DNA of 18,865 nucleotides from positions 1 to 18,865 of the forward strand of contig CAVCUL010000025.1 of the NCBI GenBank assembly GCA_963605415.1, in the 5' to 3' direction. The position numbers were made by a program, and so were the translations under genes. This document shows positions 7,428-14,783 of this stretch, piece after piece. Origin of the DNA: CAG-217 sp963605415 (GTDB lineage Bacteria; Bacillota; Clostridia; Oscillospirales; Acutalibacteraceae). The first letter of the stretch is position 1; each line of letters starts with the position of its first letter. A model generated the notes under the pieces. The model searched no databases. It was not told the DNA's origin and was given only the letters and a program-made list of their open reading frames with translations.

Positions 7428-7449
7428 TATGCTGTACGCAAACAGCATA
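7428..7449. repeat. Inverted repeat upstream of the CHAP gene
   Basis: TATGCTGT (7428-7435) and ACAGCATA (7442-7449) form an 8-bp perfect dyad with a 6-bp spacer. It overlaps or sits just upstream of the expected -35 region of the candidate promoter ending at 7476, a usual position for an operator. No cognate regulator is encoded nearby. Confidence 0.35.
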
Positions 7450-7470
7450 TAGATTTTCTGGGGTTCGGGC

Positions 7471-7476
7471 TATAAA
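7471..7476 (+). promoter_or_regulatory. Candidate -10 box of the CHAP gene
   Basis: TATAAA (7471-7476) lies 37 bp before the ATG at 7513. No good -35 box is seen at 16-18 bp upstream, so the promoter may need an activator or the call may be wrong. Confidence 0.3.
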
Positions 7477-7512
7477 ATGGATATGTATATTTCTGTCATA
7501 GAGGTGCTTCAA

Positions 7513-9699
7513 ATGAAAAAAATACTGGCTGCATGTTTGTCCTTTATTATCCTACTGAGCGTAGTTACGGGGCCCGAATGCTGCGCTTATGCAAAAACAA
7601 TTCATTCTCAAGAAGAGGCGGTGGCCTGGGCAACATCCAAGGTGGATTACCAGGTTGGCAGCGGTGAATGCGTTGCACTGATCAAGGCGTATTATGAATA
7701 TCTCGGCGTTGCTTCTGTAAAAGGTAACGGTTGCGACTATGCATGGAATGCACTTCCAGACGGTTGGCAGCGGATCCCCTATTATCCCGGTTTTGTTGCA
7801 GAGCGCGGCGATATTGCTGTATGGACATATCTTACCAGTGCGTATGGCCATGTTGCGATCGTGACTTCGGCTGACGCAAGCAGTATGAATGTGGTCGATC
7901 AAGGCAGAAGTTATCATTACAAATGCCATTCCGGCAATTTTTCATATACAAAAGGGACCTTCTACGGTGTTATTCGGCCTGACTTTGATTCTGAGCCCCC
8001 TGTCATTTCAAATGTCCAAATCACTTCTCAAAATAAAAAAGGATACAAAATCACTTGCACAGCCACAGATAACGCCGCTGTGTCTTCAGTCAAGTTTGAA
8101 ACCTACAATAGCACCGGACTTATAGATAGTGGGTATGGTACTTCAAACAAAAACGTATGGTCTTACACCTTTTCAAAGGCTGCGTTAAGCGGATCTTATT
8201 ATACGAAAATCACCGCTGTGGATACCTCTAATAACACGGCAAGCGCAAACACAAAACATGTTAACATCAAATGCCAGGTTGTAACCCCGACCATATCTGT
8301 CGCCAATGTCTCCGGCGGCAAAAAAATCAGTATCCGCTGTTCAACACCAAAAGCAAGTATCTACTATAAAACAGACAATGGGAAGTACAAAAAATACACA
8401 GGCGCATTCAAGCTGACTGCCAGCAAAAAAATATCTGCTTATGCAGAAAAATCGAACTACTATAAAAGCAGTACCGGTGTAAAGCAAGTGACTATCGGCA
8501 AGGTATCCGCACCGACAATCAGCACAAGAGGGTATATCGGCGGCAAAACAGTATCTCTCAAGAGTAAAACCGCAAACGCTGCCATTTACTACAAAACTTC
8601 TAAAAACGCAGACTACAAAAAATATACAAAGCCCTTTAAGGTTAATTCTGCCAAAACAATCTATGCCTACGGCAAGAAGGCTGGCAGTAAAAACAGCACA
8701 ACCACGAAGAAAACAATTAAAATCTCCAAGACAGCAAAGCCAAAAGGCATTCAGGCTAAAACAAAAAGCTCTTCGTCCATTAAGGTCAGTTGGAAACAGG
8801 TAAAAAGCGCTTCCGGCTATTACATTTATCAATCTACTAAAAAATCCGGAAAATACAAAAAAGTTGCGACGGTTCAGGGCGGTTCATCTACCGCAAAGAC
8901 CATTTCTTCTCTTTCCCCAAACAGAACCTACTATTTTAAGGTGCGTGCCTACACAAACGGTAAAAAAACAAGCGCTTACAGCAGCGTTGCCAGTGCCAAA
9001 ACAAAGAAATACACCGTACCGGATAGCAAACTCAAAGGCGAATGGAAAATCCTTAGCAACGCTATATCCGGTGATGGCAGTGATTCCTATACTTTTACAT
9101 TTGACGGCAAAGGAAATGTTAAAGTTCATGTTACCGGCTATAAAAAGGACAAGTCAAAGAAAGTAAAATACAAAAAAAGCGGAAATACGGTCACCTTCAG
9201 TGCATACGGCATTTCGTATAAAGTCGTATACAAAGCGAATTCCAATGTTCTCGGTTTTCAGCAAAGCGGTAAATCTGCCGTTGATACCTATGCAAGCATA
9301 CTTGTTAAAAGTTCGACGAAACTGAACGGCGAACAAAGTGCGTTTAGCAGTATCAGCGAATTTGAAAGCGTTAGCCACTACTTAAATCACACACAATGGA
9401 ATTCAAAGTTCCTGGCCAATAAATATCCGAAGTATAATCCTGTTCTTTTTGTCCTGACTTACCACCTGACCGACTGGTACAACTATTACAACCTGGAGTA
9501 TCGAAGCGGTTCTCCGTATGACCAAAATGGCTATGAGGGGCTGTGTATTGTAAACGATGATCTATTTATCGCAGCTTTTTATGACGGCGATCGAAAAATC
9601 ATTGTCTTTTTGGAAAAGCAAAGTTCAAACAAAATGAATGCTTTTGTCGATAATAATAACAAACTGGTAATGGACACCTGGACAAAATATAAATCCTAA
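7513..9699 (+). CDS. Secreted CHAP-domain protein with Ig-like, chitobiase-like and FN3 repeats
   Basis: This is a 728-residue exported protein, probably a cell-wall hydrolase. Residues 1-27 are a signal peptide (MKKILAACLSFIILL, then a cut after AYA). The CHAP cysteine amidase/endopeptidase domain spans about 32-156, with SGECVALIK (Cys53), GDIAVW (99-104), GHVAIV (His113) and an acidic partner at Asp129. Next come a GBS-Bsp-like Ig domain (161-254), two chitobiase-C-terminal-like repeats (258-328, 333-404, each with a YYKT core), a fibronectin type III domain (408-497), a lipocalin-like small barrel (about 507-599, LKGEWKI start) and an unrecognised C-terminus. There is no LPXTG or choline-binding repeat; the Lys/Tyr-rich repeats may bind wall polymer. 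The ATG at 7513 follows GAGGTG, and the signal peptide starts there. The gene is clearly AT-richer and more Lys/Asn-rich than its neighbours, suggesting transfer. Its wall substrate is not visible. Confidence 0.82.
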   Translation: MKKILAACLSFIILLSVVTGPECCAYAKTIHSQEEAVAWATSKVDYQVGSGECVALIKAYYEYLGVASVKGNGCDYAWNALPDGWQRIPYYPGFVAERGDIAVWTYLTSAYGHVAIVTSADASSMNVVDQGRSYHYKCHSGNFSYTKGTFYGVIRPDFDSEPPVISNVQITSQNKKGYKITCTATDNAAVSSVKFETYNSTGLIDSGYGTSNKNVWSYTFSKAALSGSYYTKITAVDTSNNTASANTKHVNIKCQVVTPTISVANVSGGKKISIRCSTPKASIYYKTDNGKYKKYTGAFKLTASKKISAYAEKSNYYKSSTGVKQVTIGKVSAPTISTRGYIGGKTVSLKSKTANAAIYYKTSKNADYKKYTKPFKVNSAKTIYAYGKKAGSKNSTTTKKTIKISKTAKPKGIQAKTKSSSSIKVSWKQVKSASGYYIYQSTKKSGKYKKVATVQGGSSTAKTISSLSPNRTYYFKVRAYTNGKKTSAYSSVASAKTKKYTVPDSKLKGEWKILSNAISGDGSDSYTFTFDGKGNVKVHVTGYKKDKSKKVKYKKSGNTVTFSAYGISYKVVYKANSNVLGFQQSGKSAVDTYASILVKSSTKLNGEQSAFSSISEFESVSHYLNHTQWNSKFLANKYPKYNPVLFVLTYHLTDWYNYYNLEYRSGSPYDQNGYEGLCIVNDDLFIAAFYDGDRKIIVFLEKQSSNKMNAFVDNNNKLVMDTWTKYKS

Positions 9700-9736
9700 A
9701 AGCAAAATCATCCGCGCACCTTCCGTAATAGATAAC

Positions 9737-9779
9737 AAATCCCACCCTTGCAGGTATAACCTGTAAAGGTGGGATTTTT
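9737..9779. terminator. Bidirectional terminator between the convergent CHAP gene and lepA
   Basis: AAATCCCACC (9737-9746) pairs with GGTGGGATTT (9768-9777). After one mismatch the stem continues with TTGCAGGT (9748-9755) and ACCTGTAA (9759-9766) around an ATA loop. Five T (9775-9779) follow on the plus strand; the minus strand has only TTTGTT. It serves the CHAP gene best and may also stop lepA transcripts. Confidence 0.8.
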
Positions 9780-9801
9780 GATTTACAGCTTTGCTTGGCG
9801 C

Positions 9802-11619
9802 TTATTCGTCATCGGAAGAGAGCTTCAGCACTGCCAGGAAGGCCTCCTGGGGCACCTCCACCTGGCCAAACTGGCGCATACGCTTTTTGCCCTCTTTCTG
9901 TTTTTCCAGCAGCTTTTTCTTACGGGTTACATCGCCGCCGTAGCACTTGGCCAATACATCCTTACGCAGGGCCTTTACCGTTTCGCGGGCAATGACCTTG
10001 CCGCCGATGGCTACCTGCACCGGGATCTCAAACAAATGCCGCGGGATATGTTCCTTCAGCTTCTCCGCAATGCGGCGGCCACGCTGGTAGGCCTTGTCCC
10101 GATGGATAATAAAGCTCAGCGCGTCGATGGTGTCGCCATTGAGCAGCACATCCACCTTTACCAGATCCGAGCGGCGATACTCCTTGATCTCATAATCAAA
10201 GGAAGCATAGCCCCGGGTGCGGGACTTAAGCGCGTCAAAGAAATCATAAATGATCTCATTCAGCGGCAGCTCGTAGTGAATATCCACCCGGTCCGGGGTG
10301 ATATAGCTCATATTCTTAAAGATACCCCGCCGATCCTGGCACATATCCATAATGGTGCCCACAAACTCGCTGGGCACATAGATATTGCAGTCCGCAAACG
10401 GCTCCTCACAGTAGTCGATCAGGGACGGATCCGGGTAATTGGTGGGATTGTCGATCTCCACCATGGTGCCGTCGGTCATATGGATCTTGTAGATCACCGA
10501 GGGCACGGTGGTGATCAGGTCCAGGTTGTACTCCCGCTCCAGGCGCTCCTCAATGATCTCCAAATGGAGCAGGCCCAAAAAGCCGCAGCGAAAGCCAAAG
10601 CCCAGGGCGCCGGAAGTCTCCGGCTCATAGCTGAGGGACGCGTCGTTGAGCTGCAACTTCTCCAGTGCGTCGCGCAGGGCCTCATAATCCGCACCGTCTG
10701 CCGGGTACACGCCGCAGAACACCATTGGGTTCACCTTGCGGTAACCGGGCAGCGGCTCCGCCGCCGGCGCATTGGCCAAGGTGATGGTATCGCCCACCCG
10801 GGCGTCGGAAACAGTCTTGATGGAAGCGGTGATATAGCCCACCTCGCCGGAGGAGAGCACACCGGTGTTCTCCATAGAAGTGGCCCGCATTCGGCCCACC
10901 TCCACCACGGTAAACTGGGCGCCGGTGGCCATCATGCGCATGGTGTCGCCGGCCTTGATCTTGCCGTCCGTCACCCGCACATATACAATCACGCCCCGAT
11001 AGCTGTCGTAAACCGAGTCAAAAATCAGCGCGCGCAGGGGCGCATTGTCGTTGGCGACCGGCGGGCGGATCTCCGTCACGATCCGCTCCAGCACCTCCTC
11101 CACATTCTGCCCGGTCTTGGCAGACACGCGGGGGGCGTCCATACAGGGAATACCCACCACTTCTTCTACCTCTTCGGCCACCCGATCCGGGTCCGCCGCC
11201 GGCAGGTCGATCTTGTTGATTACCGGCATTATGTCCAGATCGTGGTCCAAAGCCAGATAGGTGTTGGCCAGAGTCTGTGCTTCTACCCCCTGAGAGGCGT
11301 CTACGATCAAGATGGCGCCCTCACAAGCCGCCAGGGAGCGGCTGACCTCGTAGTTAAAGTCTACATGGCCGGGGGTGTCGATCAGGTTAAACTCGTAGTG
11401 CTCGCCGTTTTTTGCGTCATAGCCCAGGGTTACCGCGTGGGCCTTAATGGTAATGCCCCGCTCCCGCTCCAGTTCCATATCATCGAGAATTTGCTCCTGC
11501 ATATCCCGCTGCTGCACAGAACTGGTCAGCTCCAGCAGCCGGTCTGCCAAAGTGGACTTGCCGTGGTCAATATGAGCAATAATGGAAAAATTGCGAATGT
11601 TCTCTTTCTTGACAGCCAA
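9802..11619 (-). CDS. lepA: Elongation factor 4 (LepA), ribosomal back-translocase GTPase
   Basis: LepA is a ribosome-bound translational GTPase related to EF-G that acts on stalled or mistranslocated ribosomes and in ribosome assembly. The 605-residue protein has G1 AHIDHGKS (15-22), switch I with ERERGITIKAHAV (51-63), G3 DTPGH (81-85) and G4 NKID (135-138), plus the LepA-specific C-terminal end GQVEVPQEAFLAVLK. The usual family length is about 600. The start is a TTG at 11619: GGAGG (11631-11627) sits 7 bp upstream and the encoded start (M)AVKKENIRNFSIIAHIDHGK is where the family begins. The in-frame extension to 11787 has no family match and overlaps another frame. A crcB remnant ends 17 bp upstream, so lepA is probably read from the promoter ahead of the pqqD-like gene. 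Confidence 0.96.
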   Translation of the reverse strand: MAVKKENIRNFSIIAHIDHGKSTLADRLLELTSSVQQRDMQEQILDDMELERERGITIKAHAVTLGYDAKNGEHYEFNLIDTPGHVDFNYEVSRSLAACEGAILIVDASQGVEAQTLANTYLALDHDLDIMPVINKIDLPAADPDRVAEEVEEVVGIPCMDAPRVSAKTGQNVEEVLERIVTEIRPPVANDNAPLRALIFDSVYDSYRGVIVYVRVTDGKIKAGDTMRMMATGAQFTVVEVGRMRATSMENTGVLSSGEVGYITASIKTVSDARVGDTITLANAPAAEPLPGYRKVNPMVFCGVYPADGADYEALRDALEKLQLNDASLSYEPETSGALGFGFRCGFLGLLHLEIIEERLEREYNLDLITTVPSVIYKIHMTDGTMVEIDNPTNYPDPSLIDYCEEPFADCNIYVPSEFVGTIMDMCQDRRGIFKNMSYITPDRVDIHYELPLNEIIYDFFDALKSRTRGYASFDYEIKEYRRSDLVKVDVLLNGDTIDALSFIIHRDKAYQRGRRIAEKLKEHIPRHLFEIPVQVAIGGKVIARETVKALRKDVLAKCYGGDVTRKKKLLEKQKEGKKRMRQFGQVEVPQEAFLAVLKLSSDDE

Positions 11620-11636
11620 TGGTCTTCCTCCGAAAG

Positions 11637-11813
11637 TCAATGTATCAGCGCCCGGGCACCGAAGATGGCCAGCAGGCACAAGCCTACGCTCAGCAGGGCA
11701 TACAGGATCGCCAGCGCCGTGCGCCCGCTGCTCAGCAGGTCGTAGGCCTCCAGCGAAAAGGTGGAAAAGGTGGCAAACCCGCCGCAAAGCCCCACAAAAA
11801 GCATACGGATCAC
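11637..11813 (-). pseudogene. crcB: Truncated fluoride channel gene crcB (fluC), C-terminal half only
   Basis: This short 58-codon frame reads IRMLFVGLCGGFATFSTFSL, then EAYDLLSSGRTALAILY and a hydrophobic tail ending ALIH. The GLCGGFxTFSTFSLE segment is the signature of the third transmembrane helix of CrcB/FluC, which lines the fluoride pore, and the following hydrophobic stretch matches the fourth helix. A full FluC is about 120-130 residues with four helices; the first two are missing, and reading upstream in frame gives no CrcB-like sequence. The frame itself has no stop or shift. It would start at a GTG that overlaps the TGA of the upstream gene (GTGA), with GGAGG nearby, or at the ATG at 11804. 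It is probably a decaying remnant; a functional half-channel would be without precedent to my knowledge. Confidence 0.72.
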
Positions 11814-12925
11814 GACGGATCGCCTCCGCTCTTTTTCAACAGACTGATTTCCTTTTTGATCTCTTTCTTTCTATGCTTCATACGGCTGACCAGCCGCACA
11901 AGATAGTACATCGGCAGCAAAAGCGGATGCTTTTGCAAAACCGGATAGGTGCTCTTCATAACGGAAGCTTCCGGGAACAGACGGGAAAGAATATACTTTC
12001 CCTTACCGCCCTGGGCCTCCACTTTTTCTGTCATGCTTTTCCCCTTGCCGTAAACGCTGCCGGCAAACATATCACTTAAAAGCCGCCGGCCGTCCGCAGT
12101 CAGCGGCGCATCTGCAAATACAGCGTCTGTCAGCCCGATTACCGTTTGGCAAAAATCGGTAATGCCCATCCTGTTCATCATCGACTGCAAATACGCGGTA
12201 TCCATGCCCGGCTGCCTGGCACGCAGCAAATACACATCACAAAGGAAGCGCACACCGCACCCTTCCATAATGTAGTGCTTATACATATGCCCCAGTGTGA
12301 ACAAATAGTTATCCTCGGCAGACATACAAAAGCAACAGGGATGATCCGGATCCGGTACCGCATGCTGCCACACCAGCGCCGCCGGAAAAGCCGCCTGTAA
12401 ATCCATATGATTAAAAAGCTCCCGGTGGAATTCAATCAAGCAGTTGGGATCCTTGTAGTAGTCATCGGATTTCTCCGTAGCAACGGTTAAAGTGAACCGA
12501 TGCGCCCGCATAATTCTGGCCAGATCACCGCGCCGCTGTGGATCAAACAGAATATCATTGTCGCTCATTTGGCGCATCATGGTCTGCGGATAAAGCTCTC
12601 GAAGCAGTAACCCCTTCAGAAACATATAATGAATATTTTGTGCCTCTAAATCCGCACAAACCGCCTGCCTTTGGCTGTTTACAAAAAGGGTGCGCTGCAA
12701 TTCAGTCAAGCGAAAGTCGTTCCAATGTTGCAGCTGATCCGGCGGCAGCAAAGCGGCCTTTTCCAGCACCGGAAGCACCGTATTGTAAACCTGTTGGCGA
12801 CGGGCCAGCTTCAGTAGCGCTTCCCAGTCCGGCACCGACGGCAAAGATGGCGCCTCCCCTTTAAGGGCACAGTTCAGCAGGTGTAGCAGCGTGTCCTGTA
12901 AAGGATCTCCGGTAATCGCACGCAT
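11810..12925 (-). CDS. NTP_transf_5-type nucleotidyltransferase family protein
   Basis: This 371-residue protein resembles the uncharacterised nucleotidyltransferase family NTP_transf_5. Three features support this: the KG pair at 104-105 (MFLKGLLLRELYP), the metal-binding D-x-D in RQMSDNDILFD (Asp122, Asp124) and a third carboxylate in LIEFHREL (Glu165, with His167). These fit the Pol-beta-like active site, so the enzyme should be catalytically competent. The C-terminal 20 residues are very basic (RMKHRKKEIKKEISLLKK). The target is unknown; the family often sits in capsule or modified-peptide gene clusters. I prefer the ATG at 12925, two bases after the upstream TGA; a TTG at 12931 overlapping that stop (TTGA) would add two residues. 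Its own stop overlaps the start of the crcB remnant. Pairing with the PqqD-like protein suggests joint function. Confidence 0.72.
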   Translation of the reverse strand: MRAITGDPLQDTLLHLLNCALKGEAPSLPSVPDWEALLKLARRQQVYNTVLPVLEKAALLPPDQLQHWNDFRLTELQRTLFVNSQRQAVCADLEAQNIHYMFLKGLLLRELYPQTMMRQMSDNDILFDPQRRGDLARIMRAHRFTLTVATEKSDDYYKDPNCLIEFHRELFNHMDLQAAFPAALVWQHAVPDPDHPCCFCMSAEDNYLFTLGHMYKHYIMEGCGVRFLCDVYLLRARQPGMDTAYLQSMMNRMGITDFCQTVIGLTDAVFADAPLTADGRRLLSDMFAGSVYGKGKSMTEKVEAQGGKGKYILSRLFPEASVMKSTYPVLQKHPLLLPMYYLVRLVSRMKHRKKEIKKEISLLKKSGGDPS

Positions 12926-12927
12926 AC

Positions 12928-13191
12928 TCAATCCAGCACCCCGGCAGCCCGCAGGGTATCCAGCATTTCCCGAATATCTGCCCGGGCCGTGTCTGCGTCC
13001 ACATCGTATTTCTCCGTAAGCGCCGCCACCAGGCTGTCCTCGGTCTGCTCCGTCTGGAGCAGCTCAAACAGAAACGCCGCCGTGGGATTGTTGTGGATCA
13101 CACCGTTAAAGTGCTTCATGGCCTTGCCGGTGGCAATGGCAAAATCCTCGCCGTCCACATGCCCCAGCACCATACCGTCTTTCAGTTTCAT
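12928..13191 (-). CDS. PqqD-family small protein
   Basis: The 87-residue protein matches the PqqD fold pattern: a beta-rich N-terminal half (MKLKDGMVLGHVDGEDFAI), a central FNGVIHNNPTAAFLFELL segment, then two helices ending YDVDADTARADIREMLDTLRAAGVL. PqqD proteins hold ribosomally made peptides for a modifying enzyme such as a radical-SAM protein. No such enzyme, no precursor and no PQQ gene is visible here, so the symbol pqqD would mislead. The ATG has AAAGGA and GAGGT upstream. The stop is two bases from the next ATG, indicating strict co-expression with the nucleotidyltransferase. It may act as a recognition or regulatory subunit for that enzyme, which is inference. Confidence 0.78.
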   Translation of the reverse strand: MKLKDGMVLGHVDGEDFAIATGKAMKHFNGVIHNNPTAAFLFELLQTEQTEDSLVAALTEKYDVDADTARADIREMLDTLRAAGVLD

Positions 13192-13228
13192 TTACCTCGT
13201 CCTTTCGTCAAACGATCTGCGTTCTATT

Positions 13229-13256
13229 CTTATATTTTTATCCAAATTCTATTCAA
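13229..13256 (-). promoter_or_regulatory. Promoter of the pqqD-like/nucleotidyltransferase/lepA block
   Basis: Read leftward, TTGAAT (13256-13251) and TATAAG (13234-13229) are spaced by 16 bp, 38 bp before the pqqD-like ATG. It is the only reasonable promoter seen ahead of the block that ends with lepA. Confidence 0.5.
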
Positions 13257-13275
13257 TCGGTCTGTGTACAGAGAT

Positions 13276-14610
13276 TTATCTATCCTTCTCCACCAGCACC
13301 ACCGTCTCCACATGGGGGGTGCGGGGGAACAGGTCTACGCCGCAGGCGCGGCGGGCGGTATAGCCCATGGTGGCCAGCAGCGCCAGGTCCCGTGCCAAGG
13401 TAGCCGGGTCGCAGGACACATACACCAGCCGCGCAATGCCCATTTTGTCAATGGCGGCGAACACCTCCGGCGCGCAGCCCTTGCGGGGCGGGTCTACGAT
13501 GGCCACATCCGGGCGCACGCCCTGGGCCGCCAGCTGCGTTGCCGCACCGGCTGCGTCTGCACACAGGAATTCGGCGTTCTCAATGCCGTTGCGCCGGGCA
13601 TTCTCCCGGGCGTTCTCCACCGCCTGGGGGACCACCTCCACGCCGATCAACCGGCGGCAGCGATCCGCTAATGTCAGGCCGATGGTGCCCACGCCGCAGT
13701 ACAGATCCAGCAGCACCTGGTCGCCGGTCAGACCTGCAAAATCACCGGCCAGGGCGTACAGGCGCTCACATTGACGATGGTTCACCTGATAAAATGCGTG
13801 GGGACCGATGGCAAAAGTCTTGCCGCACAGCTTGTCCAGCAGTTCCCCCTTGCCCCAAAGCACCCGATCCCGGTCGCCCAGGATCACATTGGTGCGCTGG
13901 GTATTGCTGTTCAGCACCACGCCCACCAAACCGGGCACAGCGTCACGCAAAGCAGTGCAAAGTGCGTCCCCGCCGGGCAGGTCCGTGCCGTTAATTACAA
14001 TGCAAGCCAGCACCTGGCCGGTGGCCTCGCCCTTGCGGAAATACAAGTGGCGCAGCAGGCCGGTGCCGGTCTCCTCGTTATATACGGAAATTTGATTTTC
14101 TTCCGCCCATTGCAGGCAGGCCGTCACACCGGCAGAAAAGTCCGTACACTGAAGCAGACAATCCCCGGTGGGCACCACACGGTGGCTCTTATAAGCATAA
14201 AACCCGGCGACCGGGCGGCCGTCTTGCAGCTGCACCGGGTACTGGGCCTTGTTGCGATAGCGCACCGTAGCAGGCGCTGCCAGCACGCGCTCCACCTGCA
14301 AGTCCAGGTGGCCGATCCGCTGAAAAGCGTCATTGATCCGCTGCTGCTTAAAGCGCAATTCCTCCGCGTAATCCACTGTACGGAAAGCACAGCCGCCGCA
14401 CCGGGCAGACACCGAACAATCGCTCGCCACCCGATGGGGCGACGGCTCCAGTACCTGTTGCAGCCGGGCAACGGCGTAATTCTTCTTGGCCTTGATAATA
14501 TGGGCGGTCACCCGATCGCCAGGCACGCCGCCGCGCAAAAACACCGGCACGCCGTCCCAGCGCCCCAGGGCGCTGCCCTCGGAAGTCAGGGCGGTTATAT
14601 TCAGTTCCAT
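13276..14610 (-). CDS. rlmD: 23S rRNA (uracil-5-)-methyltransferase, RlmD/RlmCD type
   Basis: This enzyme makes 5-methyluridine in 23S rRNA using SAM. The 444-residue protein has an N-terminal TRAM RNA-binding domain (1-55) and iron-sulfur ligands Cys65, Cys71, Cys74 (CSVSARCGGC) and Cys151, with spacing nearly identical to E. coli RlmD/RumA (75, 81, 84, 162). The SAM site is LDLYCGVGTIGL (301-312), followed by DPPRKG (373-378), the catalytic Cys400 in VYVSCDPATLARDL, and a general-base Glu in HVET near 435. I chose the ATG at 14610, preceded by AAGGA; the 11-residue extension upstream is not family-like. In Gram-positives one enzyme often does both U747 and U1939 (RlmCD), so the exact target is open. 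It is transcribed leftward ahead of the pqqD-like gene, but an 84-bp gap with a promoter separates them. Confidence 0.92.
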   Translation of the reverse strand: MELNITALTSEGSALGRWDGVPVFLRGGVPGDRVTAHIIKAKKNYAVARLQQVLEPSPHRVASDCSVSARCGGCAFRTVDYAEELRFKQQRINDAFQRIGHLDLQVERVLAAPATVRYRNKAQYPVQLQDGRPVAGFYAYKSHRVVPTGDCLLQCTDFSAGVTACLQWAEENQISVYNEETGTGLLRHLYFRKGEATGQVLACIVINGTDLPGGDALCTALRDAVPGLVGVVLNSNTQRTNVILGDRDRVLWGKGELLDKLCGKTFAIGPHAFYQVNHRQCERLYALAGDFAGLTGDQVLLDLYCGVGTIGLTLADRCRRLIGVEVVPQAVENARENARRNGIENAEFLCADAAGAATQLAAQGVRPDVAIVDPPRKGCAPEVFAAIDKMGIARLVYVSCDPATLARDLALLATMGYTARRACGVDLFPRTPHVETVVLVEKDR

Positions 14611-14651
14611 CTCGTCATTCCTTTTGAGTTGCACCCAAATCACCGTCCTTT

Positions 14652-14660
14652 ATCATAGCA
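14652..14660 (-). promoter_or_regulatory. Extended -10 promoter of the RlmD-type gene
   Basis: Read leftward, TGC TATGAT (14660-14652) is an extended -10 with five of six consensus bases, about 42 bp before the ATG at 14610. The -35 region is only a T-run, which is acceptable for an extended -10 promoter. Confidence 0.45.
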
Positions 14661-14689
14661 TAAAAAGTGAAAAAAAGGAAGTCATAATA

Positions 14690-14767
14690 ATGAAAAACTG
14701 CGCAAGGAAAAACCCATGTTGGAAATACAAGAACCCGCATGCAGTGTCTCTGCATGCGGGTTCTTGA
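14690..14767 (+). CDS. Possible 25-residue small protein overlapping a hairpin
   Basis: A small frame encodes MKNCARKNPCWKYKNPHAVS followed by LHAGS. It has a good ribosome binding site (AAGGAAG, 8 bp upstream) and candidate promoter boxes TTGCAC (14629-14634) and TATCAT (14651-14656) with 16 bp between them. Against it, its second half is exactly the perfect hairpin at 14728-14766, so the codons may be dictated by the hairpin. It matches no family I know and could be chance. Confidence 0.2.
   Translation: MKNCARKNPCWKYKNPHAVSLHAGS
14728..14766 (-). terminator. 17-bp perfect hairpin closing the aldolase/iolC unit
   Basis: CAAGAACCCGCATGCAG (14728-14744) is perfectly complementary to 14750-14766 with a 5-base loop, 17 bp after the iolC stop. 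Leftward the stem is followed by TATTTCC, a poor U-tract, and rightward by ATTCC. It is likely a terminator or an mRNA 3'-end stabiliser. Confidence 0.6.
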
Positions 14768-14783
14768 TTCCGTGCGGCAGCCG

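Noticed and set aside
9769..11745. Long 658-codon frame on the plus strand opposite lepA
   Set aside because: The minus-strand frame has every LepA motif; the plus frame is a GC-driven antisense shadow rich in His, Gly and Gln, with no domain or ribosome binding site.
11620..11787. N-terminal extension of LepA
   Set aside because: It has no similarity to the family and lies over the crcB-remnant frame; the TTG at 11619 has an ideal GGAGG.
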